Assembly (NCBI GenBank): GCA_013396655.1
Contig: WBMV01000457.1
Coordinates: 674,271-738,270 of the forward strand
Direction: 5' to 3'
Origin: Campylorhamphus procurvoides
Lineage: Eukaryota; Chordata; Aves; Passeriformes; Dendrocolaptidae
DNA: 64,000 nt
Below, in pieces: positions 10,061 through 21,982 of the stretch. The translations under genes were made by a program, and so were the position numbers. The stretch's first letter is position 1. The number at the start of each line of letters is the position of its first letter. The notes beneath the pieces were generated by a model. That model searched no databases. It saw only the letters and a program-made list of their open reading frames with translations, and was not told the DNA's origin.

Positions 10061-13000
10061 CCATTCCTGAAGTCTTAGCCTTGGTGATGACTCAAGTGTT
10101 GGCTTCATGTAGGAAATGCTGAAATGTCAGTTTTCTTTGGGATCATAAAAGAGGATGAAAAGCGATAATGACACTTCACAATTTCCTGAAGGAAGGGAAT
10201 CTGAATTTACTTTGATGTAAACCAAGATCTTCCTTGACAAGTTTTGCATAAACCTATCACTTAACTTTTCTCTGGTATTAAATGCTTCTTCTGAGGCTGA
10301 TTTGAGTGTGAAGTAGGGCACTTTAGTAACATTTCCATAACATTGTGTGTAATAGCTCAGGAAGTATACTAGCAACTTGCCTCTTGTCCAGTCTTTCATA
10401 AATAATGCATGTTTTGTATCGAAGCCAATATTTAAAATCTACAACAGACATAGAAGCCATGAACAAATGTTCATGTGGGAAAACAAAAATGCAGGATTAA
10501 CTCTGTTAGTATGAACTATTTGAATTCTGAATATATTAAACCTTATTTCTGAACAACTGTTAATTTTGGAAGTAAAAGGTTAAAGTAAATAAGTTGTAGT
10601 AAGATGGCAAGTAGACTGAAACATTTGTGACTAGAAAAAGTATGACTTTCTAGTATTTCTAGAAGCATGCCTGAAGAACTCAGTGAATATTATTGAGAGT
10701 TACCATATTGCTTAAAGGGCTGTTACAGAAATATGCCTTTTTTTTTTCTCTTTCTGAAGTTCTTGGCCAAAACGACTAGCCTTATTTGGTTATATTTCTA
10801 AATTTAAAAATGTGCTTGATTAATTTTTCTAGTCTTTTGAGAATTAATTCATGCTGGTGCAGTGTTTTCAAGACAGAAGTACCCACAGTGAACTACAGTA
10901 ACCCATGACTGCTCCTGAAAATCTAATCAAAATTCTATTTGGCATAACTAATCTGTAAATGACACTCAGTAATAGTAGGATTTTACACAGTGTAAATTTT
11001 GCCTTAGCCTTCTGGAGAAGAGTCATTGCTCAATGATCCTGCAAATCTAGTATAATTTTGGCTTTACCCCCATCTTAAAAAAAAATAAATCATATTGTCA
11101 AGTTATATAGAAGGTTAAAAGCATGCAAAGTTTCATGCTCTTGTTCCCTCACCTACCAGAAAAGGTGGTTTTGCACTTATTACCAGAAGACTTGTGGCCA
11201 GTGTGTGCAACCCAATAAGTGCAGACACAGACTGAGCCCATTGAGCTTTTGGAGCTGGAAGCACAGGCACAAGAACGTTCTGGTGTTACATATCCTGGAG
11301 GGCATGTTAAACCGGGTACTGCTCATAGGAAGAAGAGGACTACAGACTCTTTTGCTACTGACTGCTCCCTTTCCCCTCCAAATATCGCTGGGTATTTTTG
11401 TTCATGATGTTAATAAATAGTTATTATTATGGCCCTCCCATCATGTTCAGGGAAAATAAAATTGCACATTTGAGTGTCCTGTTCCAATTACCCATTCAGT
11501 GGCATGAATATGGGTAGATGTTTACATTACTGAAAAGATCTAAACAGGCAATGTCTCAGCTGTAGATTGATCCTTGTGTGTGTTCTTACTCTGCAGTGAA
11601 TGTGAAGCACCATTATCACTTAGCATGTGGACTCACAAGGTTCCTCTGACGTTATCACTCAGTGTTGCAGTCTGTATCATAGAAAAATGCACTTGTGCTG
11701 CTGTTTACCTGGTTTACAGCAGGTTTTCAGCTCTCTGTCTTTAGAAAGTGACTTATGTTCTACCATAATACCCACAGCTGACTTGTCAACAGTGGGTTGG
11801 TTAGCTGCTGACCTGTGGCTGTTTAGGTTAGCAAGCTTTTAGGCAGCAGCAGCAACTTGCTCCTGAGCAGGGAAGGTGTTCCCAGTAGCCTTCTCCAATG
11901 TTGGATGATCGGGTTACATGGTTCACCTGCAAGTTCTGGAGGTGCTGTTAACTCTGTCAAAGTTTCTGGACAGCAGAGCTGCACTTCTCTGGAGTTATGA
12001 GCCTACACCAGAACTGGGAATTAATTAGTGTGGACAACAATCTCATAACTTGCATCTGATGTCTTCATCTGTCACATCACCAGCATACCCATGTGACTGA
12101 ATCATCCAAACTTGCCTTTAGAGACCAGGTATCATTGCTGACATGTCCTCTTCATGTCCTGGATGTCTGATTTAAATCCTTATGAGTTACCAGGGTAGCT
12201 ACATGCAGGAGCAGGTCAGCTTCCAGTTCTGGATCCATGTGAGGCAGCAGGGAGAAGAGAGATGTGATGAATCTGCAGAATGTGTCAGCAAACACTGGTG
12301 GACCAGGAACTTTCTGCCCCAGGATCAGCAAGGATAGACAAGCTGTCTCACAACACTTAATATGCACTAGCTGCTGTGCACTTCTGTCAGGGTAGATGCT
12401 TGATACCCTGTCTTGGTAAACTCTGCAAAGAGGAGTTTGCCTTGGTCCATCACAATGGAAAGGAGGTATTTTGCATAGGAAGAAGGCAGGAACTCAGCTG
12501 AAAAGGAAATATCTTTCCTTCCCTTTCTTTTTTTTCACTGTGGGGTCTTGCAAAATGTCTTCACAAGGTTGGCAAAATGTCTTTGCCATTCAGCTTCTGG
12601 TCTCCATTGGGAGTGTGTGGCCTGCGGAGTCACGAAAAAGAGCACCACATCTTTCAAGAAGAGTTTTGGCCGTCGATTCAGGCCACTTTTGATTCAAGTC
12701 CTTTTAGGTAATACCACAGACTAGAAAAACCTCTGTGAAATTATCCTTCAGCCCCCTTGTCCTAGCATTTCCTTCAAATAACAAGGTGACCTGGTGTACA
12801 GTGTTTCACCTGAGTTGGTTGTAGACTTTGTGTGACTTACCCCTGTAATTCTTTGTCTTCAGTCTTCTTGTTTCACATTCTGCCCTCTGTGACACTCCTT
12901 AGCATTGACTAGTTTCTGCTTTTTATCTTGCTCACACCTTTGGCTGTTGAATGGAGCTGGAGAAAGTCCAGGCTTCTCCCAAGGGCCTCATTCTTCAAAT

Positions 13001-14149
13001 CCAATCCATCTCTGCAGGTTTGGTTTTAGCTTTTATTATTGGCTAATGAAGATAGTCATACTAGCATTGCTAATGATGATGCCTGTTACATTTGCAAAAT
13101 TGTTTCTACCTTTCCTCTGCTCTTTTCCAAGGTTTTTCTTTTGTTTTCAGTCTTCTGTCGTGTGCATGCCTTTTGCTGCGTTTTTAACTTATTCATCTTT
13201 CACTGTCTGATCTCTTGTTCTGTTTATAACCTATGTCACAGAATTTGTCCTTTGTATTTTACTGGGTTGTCCTTGTCCTATATCCAGCAAAGTTTCTCTT
13301 GTAAAGACTTCAACAGGCAGTCAGCGTAACAGTCTCAGTAACTCTCTGTCCCCTGCAAGGGATCCTGGCACAAAGACCTTCGTCAGGAAGCAATTCCTGC
13401 ATCCCAGCTGCTCCAACAGTTGAGACTCCCCAGACACTTTCTTGGGTTTGTGGCTGTCTCAGTTCAAATGCAAAGATGAACCTGGCATGTGTCCTGTGAC
13501 AGTTTTTCTTCTTTCGTTGTTCTTTTACACCTTTCCTTTTTTCATAATCTTGAACTTGAAAAAAAATAAACTTTATTTCTGTATGTTCATCTGAATCTTT
13601 TCTGATTAGCCTTTATCTTCCTGACCCAGTGAGATGATGAGCTCTTCCATTCTCCAAGAATCTGTCATAGGCTGAACAATCATTGCCTAATCTTCCTTTT
13701 TTCCTTTACAGGTTGGAAGCTTCACAGTTTTCAATCTTTCTTCCATGCCAGTTCCTCTCAGAAATCCCCTTGAGCAAGACTCTTTTTAAAAATATTTTAC
13801 TGAAGATGTGATTGCATTTTCTTTACAGTACTTCCTTAAATAAATTTCTCATTTATTCATACCCTTCTCAATCTTTCAGCTGTTACCATCTGTCGTGGGC
13901 TGCTTATGTCCACTTTTCCCTTAGCTGCATAAAATCTTTTTTCACAGATCACATCTTACATTTCTGACTAGTCCTCAATGACCTGCATTGGTGAATCTTT
14001 CTCTGTGTGGTTATGTTCCCTCTCTTTTCTTCCCTTCACAGGCATTCCTCTGGTGTAACTCGCTCCAGATTTTCCTCAGGCTATTTTATAGGCTGTTGGC
14101 ACTTGAGTCTTCTTTCATTTTCTGTCATTCATATGATCTCTTCCACATC
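10061..14149. other. Unannotated intron-like DNA
   Basis: No transposon was recognised in this 4-kb stretch. Frames include minus 10127-10399 (90 codons), plus 12905-13210 (101 codons, Phe/Ser-rich from T-rich DNA) and a minus-strand open stretch at 12191-12422 with plausible splice borders, discussed as a finding. Parts of the lower-coordinate side may hold unrecognised remains of the gypsy element whose integrase lies at 14.15-14.6 kb. Confidence 0.4.
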
Positions 14150-14600
14150 TTTTATTTTTCACAACACATCTGGCTTTCCTAAAATCTGCATGCTGTAACA
14201 TCCTTAGATAGTTAGCTGTTGTAGCACCACTGTCCACAACACATTTACACACCCAATACCTGCACTTGAAGTAAAATGTTGGTGTGATTTGGAACGGCTT
14301 TGATTTTTAAACTTGGAAGAATCAAGCTGTGGTCCATTGTCTACCACTTCCATTATCAGTATGCTATTTCTGGCAAATACCTTGACTGTGACGTTGATTA
14401 TATGCTCATCAGCTGTGTCATGTTTCTGGATAGAAGAAGTCATAACTTAGAGAGAGCAAGTAAATTTTTTCCACATGCAATCATAGAACAGACTCTGCAA
14501 ATTGTGAAGGCAGAACAGGGTCAGCTGAAGAGGCTGCTGGGACCGTGGGGTACACTGCCAGTGACTGGCCTCCAGCTGGGGTTTGTGCCTCCCGTCACAG
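14150..14600 (-). pseudogene. Decayed Ty3/gypsy retrotransposon integrase core
   Basis: A minus-strand frame (14443 down to 14204) shows integrase core landmarks at the usual spacing: a FAR motif, nine residues, then DNGPQ (14341-14327), six residues to a Phe, and HFTSS at the position where gypsy integrases have H-(I/V)-TSS. The Asp of DNGPQ is the second catalytic residue of the D,D-35-E triad. Upstream, across a stop codon at 14447-14449, LFCLHN and a YDC segment fall where the first catalytic Asp region is expected. Downstream the third catalytic Glu cannot be found, and the frame stops after 79 codons. No RT, protease, gag or LTR was recognised. In the family, integrase inserts the cDNA copy; here it is dead. 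The edges beyond 14204-14443 are inferred. Confidence 0.65.
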
Positions 14601-15664
14601 CCCTCTGAGCCCAGGCTGTGACAAGGGACAATCAGCATCCATCAGTACAAACACTTTTTTTAGAATATTAGTATACACAACATTGGGTTCTGGTCTTTGC
14701 TCTAACCTTTTCAAGTCACACTTGGTAGTAGCAAAATTTTATCAATTTGCTATTCATCCACTTCTTGTAAATTTGTGGGAGCGTTTCCCCCATGATTTCT
14801 ATACTTGTATCTAGTGTTGTTTTTTCTTGTCCTCATGGGCCTATCTGGCTATGGTAAGTGCTCTGCTAATGACACCAAGGGATAAGGGTCATTTTGCTGT
14901 TACTCAGTGTCCTGACTGGCATGTGGGGCATTCACATAGTCTGATGAGTAAAGCATGAGATCTACAGGACAGCTGTGCCCCACTGGAGCCATACATGGAG
15001 TCAGACGGAACTCTTATTTAGGCAATTGAATTGAGTCTGTATTACTAAATCCATGTTTTTCAACCCTTCCCACTGGCTAAAATAACCACAAACGTATTTT
15101 TTTTCTGAAATAACACTTTTCCCTCCCACTCTAAATTATATTGCTAGTCTATATTCAGCACACCTGGATTTTCTTTGCAAAGTCTGGATTTAACTGCAGA
15201 TACCACATCAAGCTGTCTGAAGTTTTTGCAAAAAATACTTTAAGTTTTGTAAATACAACAACTGTGGGGAGCTGGGTGCTCCTGATCTGAGCCTGTTTCC
15301 AGGCTGCAGGCAAGTCTTTGTCATGCTTCTGGCAAAACAGTCTTCTTGCCTTTTGAATCCTCTCCCTAAGCTTTCACTTTTGCTCCAGTTGTGTATGGTG
15401 TGTATAAATCTGTGGTTTGCTAATTTAAACTGCTGCTTGTTTATCTCCTTTGTCCTCCAGAATTTGCTCTGGGTCTTTTGCCAGGCTGCAGAACACACAT
15501 ACTTACTTTGTGGGAAAAAAAGTAAATAAAAATCCACGTTTGTCAGGAGCTTTTTCTTCATGTTGGTTCTCTCCTCGCAATTGCAACAGATGACATAGAG
15601 GGCACTAAGCCAAGAAGTAGCTAATACGTTGTAAATGACCTTAAAGGGCTTATCTCTTTTACGT
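14601..15664. other. Unannotated intron-like DNA
   Basis: The upstream half of the gypsy pol gene would be expected here on the minus strand but no reverse-transcriptase motif could be read. A 180-codon minus frame (15208-15750) runs partly through TA microsatellite and has no domain; it is judged a chance frame. Confidence 0.4.
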
Positions 15665-15720
15665 TTATATGTGTATGTGCATATATAAGTGTTACAGAAA
15701 TATATATAATATATATCTAT
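15665..15720. repeat. TA/TG-rich microsatellite
   Basis: Imperfect (TA)n with interspersed TG: TATATGTGTATGTGCATATA at the left and ATATATATAATATATATC at the right. Confidence 0.8.
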
Positions 15721-15880
15721 AGGTCTGCAGTATATTTGAGGGTATGTCATGTCAAGATTTTCTCTCCCTACATTTGCATTGCAGGTCTATCCTTTCTCCT
15801 CACTGTCTGCCCTCTGAAAGGAGCTGGGCCTCTATGGGCTGTCCTACTCACCTCTTGCACTCTGGTGATTGGGTGGGAGA

Positions 15881-16160
15881 TCATAGAATCACTTGGGTTG
15901 GAAGGGACCTTAAAGATCGCCTAGTTCCAAACCCCCTGCCATGGACAGGGACACCTTTCAGTAAAGTAAGTTGCTCAAAGCCAATCCAGCCTGTCCTTGA
16001 ATACTTTCAGGAATGGAGCATCCATACCTTCTCTGGGCAACCTGTTCCAGTGCCCCACCACCCTCCCATTAAAGAATTTCTTCCTAATATCTAATCTAAA
16101 CCTACTCTCTTTCAGTTTGAATCTATTCCCCTTTGTTCTGTCATTACATGCTCTCGTAAA
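15881..16160 (-). mobile_element. CR1 LINE, 3' fragment, relatively intact
   Basis: A clear reverse-complement CR1 3' end: ATCATAGAATCACTTGGGTT, GGAAGGGACCTTAAAGATCG, CCCCTGCCATGGACAGGGAC, CCTTGAATACTTTCAGGAAT, TCTTCCTAATATCTAATCTA. This is the subfamily with the 'AAGGGACCTTAAAGATC' end, as at 9.6 kb. The 5' truncation is near 16160. No intact coding frame remains. Confidence 0.95.
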
Positions 16161-18961
16161 TTGTTGGTGCCCAAATCTCAGCCTGACTGAGGGCAGGCAC
16201 TAAGAGCCCCCACTAGCCTGGTAAAGCAAAAGCAGAACAGGACAGTGTGGTGAGCTGAGATGCCCTGTGGTCCCGCACTTCTCAGTATGGCTCAATTCCA
16301 GTGTAGAGCCTGCCTGGGAATGACAGAAAGGATTGTATGGGATGTTGTAGCAACATTTCGCTGTGAAACATCTTTGCCAGGAAAATACAGCACTGACGGC
16401 CTAACAAGAATGGCTTCAATAGGAATCAGTTAGCATAAGCCTGGAGCTAAAGTTGGGCTTTCAACATAAATCAGCCAATATAGAAGCTTTTAGCATGTTT
16501 GTGTCAGAAGGACTCCTGTAGCCAGAAAGGGAAAAAATTGTTTGCCTGACCAGCTTCCCCTTCTGTAAATAGAAGAGGTCACTACTCATATAATTAGAAC
16601 TGAATGCAGGATATATGTTGGGATACACAAAGCAATATGTCTAAGGGGAATAATACATATTTTGTCTAAATCTCTGCTTAGAGAGAGGTTTAGGTCACAG
16701 GCATCACAAGGTTTTCTTGTCTGGAGTGAATGGCAGCAAATGGATAGGACAGAGGGATTTCTTTACCACCAGTAGACACACATTCTTATGTACAAAACAG
16801 GTGTTGTCCAGTGTTCATGTAAATAAAGGAAGAATTTAATGATCCTTCTCAATGGAAAAAGCTCTAGATAAAGCCCTTGACCCTGTTTTTTCCTCCAAGC
16901 CTCTGTAATGGCAGAAGGAGAGTGAGAGTTACCCACCCCCATCCCAGCCCTGTGCAACAGCCTCAGTTGTGACACTGTTTTGAACAGAAATTATGTCTGA
17001 TTCATTTATCTCAGTAGCAGCAGCCTTTTTGCTGCTCTGAGCTGTTTTAGTGAGTTATAGTTTGAGGGCTGGTGTATCCACCCTCCTGCTGTGCTGCCCT
17101 TCTCTTGCCATGAAATACATGCTGAGCTGCTGAGGGTGAAATGCTGGTCTTCTGCATTCAGTTTTTTAAGTGGAAAGATGTGAGCTGTCCTGGATGAGAT
17201 TTTGAGGTTTTCTTCCACTAGAACTTCCTCCAGCAAATGGTACAGCTTTATTACCAAGTAGCTGACGAAGTATGAGTGATTGTTAATAGGGCTGTAAAAA
17301 TGTGTTGTAAAGGCAGTACAGTACCAGGAATTTGAGACCTTTTCTTATGAAGACCTTCAGCCAATAGTCATCTTAGGGAAAAACATGAATGGCAGCAGTC
17401 AAGGCTTAGCAAAGCCATCCCAGGGGATTTGTCATGGGAGCTAGCTCACCAGGCTGGGGCTGCCCTGGCCAGCGCGATGGCTGAAGCTGCATGTGGGGAG
17501 AGGAACCCAACCTAAGCAGTGGATTTGTGAAAAGGACTCGCAAGGCTATATACTACTGCTTTGCTCATAAGATGACAGCGGAGCCTGGAACATTTCAATT
17601 TCTCTTTATGTATACAGGGCATGGGTGTGAGCTACAGACAAAATGGTCTTTATAAGGCAACAATTCTGGGATGGCTGGGGCAGCGCTAGCAGGGGTGATC
17701 CAGGCTCTGCCACAGCGCAGCCATGGGTGGGTAGAGAAACCTTGAACTGCCCCACACTCATTTCCCCCCTCTAGGTAAAATGGGGGGCTGGGTGAGGTGG
17801 CTGTAGTGGGAGCTTGTGCATAGGCACTGGAGCAGAGTGGGGCAGTTTGATGTGAGCGGGGAGCTCAGGGTCCTGCAGATCAGCGTCCTGACAGCCAGTG
17901 TGCAGAAGGAGCCAAGGCTGGATTGTAGCTGAGGGAGGAAGTGAGAAAAGTAGATTGCAACCTGAATTCTTGGCAGCAGCAGAGGCTGAATGAAATCCTA
18001 TCAGCATTGCTACAGTGGTCATCTCTGAGCTGCAGAGAGGCCAGGATCCCCACTGCATTTGGAGTTAAATTCTTCCTATGTGACTGGCCTGCTGTCCTCT
18101 GATCTTAGCCCTGCTGTGCCCAATTTGTATAGAGGGGTGGTATAGGGCACTGTTGGAGCCATTTTTGTCACTGACAGATATGGATTGTTCCCAGTAACCA
18201 GAGTCTACCATCTATTCTCAAATCCATTTGTTTCCTGTCACCCTCAAAGTTTGCTGTCCCTCTTGTGAAGACATGGTTGTTCTGCATGCATCTCAAGCTG
18301 CCCCCCTCCTCTGCATGTTCTTTCTGAGGTGAAGAGAGTCCAAACCTACAGACTACCTGTTTTTTCCTCCAGAAAATAATGCATACTTTGAAAGAAACCC
18401 ACCTTACACCAAAGCAGAGACGTTTTTACTGAGTTTCAGGCTGGCCTGGAAGCCTACAAAAGACATAAAAATGTTACAGAGATAATTTCCTTTATTTTGG
18501 GAGGTGGAATATAGTAGACATTAAAGCAAAACAAAACCCAACAAACTATTCAGGATCTATAAGCAGTGGGAATCATGTATATGACATTTACTTATGTTTC
18601 AGCTCTTTGAAACAATGTAATATAGCTGCAGCTAAATTTGCAGGTTTATGTCTTCCTTATTTTGAGAGGCTGAATGTATCATAACAGATTTCTGTCAAGC
18701 GTATTTTGGATGCTAAAGGCAGCATATGAAACCCAGAAGGAGTCTGGAAGGGGCAACAGGACTGTTGCTGTCAGACAGCATGGTTATAAGGGCAGGGAAG
18801 ATACCAGAGCTGGAGCTTACTGTTCTGTGTACAGCCAAGGACTCTGTGTTTGAAATAGTCACCATCATTCAGTAATAGTTGAGTAGAAGAGATACAGTAG
18901 AGGTTAGGGGTTGTATTCAGTGTGTGTTCTTCATCACTGGTAAAGCTTGTGAAAGATTCTT
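16161..18961. other. Unannotated intron-like DNA
   Basis: Unique sequence with modest GC-rich parts (17.4-17.8 kb). Minus frames at 16763-16975, 17006-17257 and 17771-18058 look orderly but lie within chance expectation. At 17916-17950 the minus strand has a good polypyrimidine-CAG acceptor; no convincing donor closes an exon. Confidence 0.4.
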
Positions 18962-19565
18962 CACAGAACCATAGAATCTCCGGAGTTGGCAAGGACCCAC
19001 AAGGATCATCAAGTCCAACTTCTGACTCCACACAGAACCACTCCAAGAGTCACACCATGTGCCTGAGAGCATTGTCCAAATGCTTCTTGAACTTTGCCAG
19101 GCTTGGTGCTCTGACCACTTGCCTAGGGAGCCTGTTCCAGTGCCCAACCACCCTTCAGGTGAATAATCTTTGCCTAATATCCAACCTAAACCCCTCCAAT
19201 ACAGCTTCATGCCCATGAGTCCCATCACTGGTCACTACAAGAGAAGAGATCAGTGCCTGCCCCTCCTCTTTCCCTCAAAAGGAAGTTGTAGACTGTGATG
19301 AGGTCTCTCATCATTCTCTTCTCCAGAATGAACAGACCAAGTGCCCTCAGACACCCCTCATTCAGCTTCCCTTTCACCATCTTCATGGCCCTGCTTTGGA
19401 GGCTCTCCAATACTTTTATATCCTTATTACATTGCAGTGCCCAAAACTGCATACAATATTCAAGGTGAGGCTGCACCAGTGTAGAGCAGAGCAGGACAAT
19501 CACCTCCCTCAGATGGTTCTGTGCCTGATGCACCCCATGACATGCTTGGCCCTTGTTCTAGAACT
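18962..19565 (-). mobile_element. CR1 LINE with end of the reverse-transcriptase ORF
   Basis: About 600 bp. The 3' end reads (plus strand) ACCATAGAATCTCCGGAGTT, GGCAAGGACCCACAAGGATC, ATCAAGTCCAACTTCTGAC: the CR1-X type end. A minus-strand frame of 102 codons (19533-19225) covers the C-terminal part of ORF2, recognisable by [14 protein letters not shown] and [14 protein letters not shown], the usual end of the CR1 reverse transcriptase. The endonuclease and catalytic RT domains are missing through 5' truncation, so the copy is dead. Confidence 0.95.
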
Positions 19566-21922
19566 TATTTGGGGGAAAATATAAACCCATCAATATCACT
19601 TTCACCATCATTTTCTGGACTTGTCTGCACTGAGTATTATTCCCATTTCTCACTGTAGGTTACATGTTCTTTTGTGAGACTAAAGTGTCTGTGCATGAGA
19701 GTAAAAGGCCGATTGTTGACCCAACTGTTCTCCAGGTGAGAATATTAAACACTCAACTTGGGAAACAGGTTAGACTTAGCAATGTTAGATCTGTATGGGT
19801 TCCTGGAGGAATAAAATTGTGAAACAGTTGTCTTTTGTCACAGGAGATTGTAAAGATGTTGGAAATGTCAAGAGGAAGTTCAGCTCCTGTGAGAGTGGGT
19901 CTGGGGTGTTTCTTTACTGGTAGGGTTTGATTCTGCAGTTACTCATCCTGGCTTTATTATTAATTTCAGAAGAATTAATCCTGATCTGCTCCCACACGTG
20001 ACAGCAGAAGCAAAACTTTTTGCACCTCCTGAAACTAACAAGGTGCTCCTGGACAGATTAATAGATGTGAGTTAATACTAAGAAGCTGAGTTGTTTGTAC
20101 ATGTAGCAAGGTACAAATGTTCCATTTGTCATTACATGGAAAAGTAATTATCATCCCCAGTTTTTAGGTTAGCAAAGGAAGACAAAGAGATTCAGCAACC
20201 TGCCAAATGTGGAAGAACTTGAAATAAGAGCTTGTTTCTCGTGACTTCTGAGTCCTCTGCACATAGAGCCACCTTGCTGTATGTCATGACATGCATCTAC
20301 TCTGGTTAAAACTGTGGATAAGCACCCACTAACTACCTTAATGCAGGTCTGATGTGAACTCCCAGTTGTATTTCTGTTGAATTACTCAGGACCGGAATGT
20401 TAATGTCATCTGGGCAAGGACAGATTATACACGATCAGACAAAAAAAAAAAAAAAATAGGGAAAAAAAAAGTCTTTAGGGACAAAACTGCTTCTTCAAAC
20501 TTCTTTTGAACATACTTGAACTGGCAGAAGGATTTTGCACCACTTCAACACCTTTTGTCAAATAGCTGTGAGGCAATTGAGCTGGCTCAGGAGCCCTCTC
20601 AGTGGAATTAGCACCCCATGGAGTCACTGTTGGGTGTGACAACCCTGGAAGCAAAGGAGCAATCCAATGCCAGGCCTATCTGATGGTGTTTCCCATCTGT
20701 TTCTCTACCAGCATGCAACATGCAACTCACCACCATTTCAAAGGAAGCAAATTTGCGTGATCACCTCCATGTCTGTGTGTCCCTGCCATTAACTTCTTTC
20801 AGCCTACTGGCTGCTTTTACCACACCTAATACAAGGATATACATCTTGATATAAAATTATGTTCCCGCATAATCCAGTATAAATAAGTTACGAGGGAGCA
20901 GAGAGAACTGGCTTTCAGTGGGCACAAGACCCTTCCTAGTGACTTCTGATCCTGCCATCTGGGTTGCACAGCCGAGCTTGGTAGAAAGCACAAAGCTGGC
21001 AACCATGTGTACCCTGAACTGTGTTAAGGTTTTGCCTACACAAGATAGCTGATCAAGAAACAAAAATCCTCAAGATAAAAGACTCATTAATTACATTACA
21101 AATGGAACCTGCCGGGGAAGAAGTGAGATAACGAATGCAGTGAACAGTGGGTGTAAGATCCAGGTGGGGTTTTTACAATATTTGTTTTTTATAATATTAT
21201 AATGATGTGGGGTTTTTTCCAAGCTGTTTCGCAGATCTTAGGTTTCAGCTTGTAGTATCCCCACAGATTCTGAGATAGGAAGGTGCTTAAAATGTCCAAC
21301 TGTATGTACATAATTGTAAGTCAGCCTAGTGAACCTGTTTGCTCAGGAAAACAAGTGTGCAGGAACATCTTTACTGATGCAAATAAAATGTTGTCAACTC
21401 AGTATATGTTTCTTCTCCAAGCATAAAGCACTGAAATTTTTTAACATAGAACAAAGACACACAGACTGTATTTTGAGGGGGAAAAAACTGAAGGCTGAGA
21501 GAGATATTTTGGTTACCTCCTTCACTCCGCACACATGCTCCTATTTTAGGGTTTCTCCAGGAATAAAATGACACTGGAGACACCAATCCCTCTCTCACTC
21601 TTCAACTCCTGAGTGGAAAGAAGTGGATAGACTAACATCAAGTGGATATGGCCTGTGGCCTTAGTACCTAATTACAGAGTATGACAGCAGCAACATGTAT
21701 AGCAGAAGTTTCCTGATGTTTGCACAAAGGAGAAAGAGTATCAGGTCAGACTTTAAAATGACATTCCTTCTGTCTTGAACTGGATCTCTGCAAATTCTCC
21801 ACGGCTTTAAAAGTGTAGCTTTTCTTCTTGATAATTACTGTTAGTCTTGGATCTCAGTTCAATATCCAATAGACAAGGTTCATAGCTCCAAGTGCTGCTG
21901 ATACGTTAAAGGGAAGAGGTAC
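19566..21922. other. Unannotated intron-like DNA with an A-rich run
   Basis: A run of 16 A followed by ATAGGG and 9 more A lies at about 20441-20470; no processed pseudogene was seen in front of it. Frames are short (20857-21063 minus, 21329-21571 plus) and unremarkable. Confidence 0.45.
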
Positions 21923-21982
21923 TATGGGAAGGAGGGAAGGAGGAAAGGAGGAAAGGGAGGAAAGGGAGGGAGGGAGGGAAGA
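21923..21982 (+). repeat. Purine-only GGGA/GGAA tract with G-quadruplex motif
   Basis: Sixty bases of G and A with few interruptions. The end has five GGG runs, four of them separated by a single A (GGGAGGGAGGGAGGG at 21964-21978), a strong candidate for a parallel G-quadruplex on the plus strand. Confidence 0.85.

Noticed and set aside
14601..15200. Search for gypsy zinc-binding and reverse-transcriptase parts upstream of the integrase fossil
   Set aside because: A few residues could be forced into alignment, but no motif survives at proper spacing.
15208..15750. A 180-codon minus-strand frame
   Set aside because: It begins in TA/TG microsatellite sequence, shows no domain, and frames of this size are near chance expectation for 64 kb.
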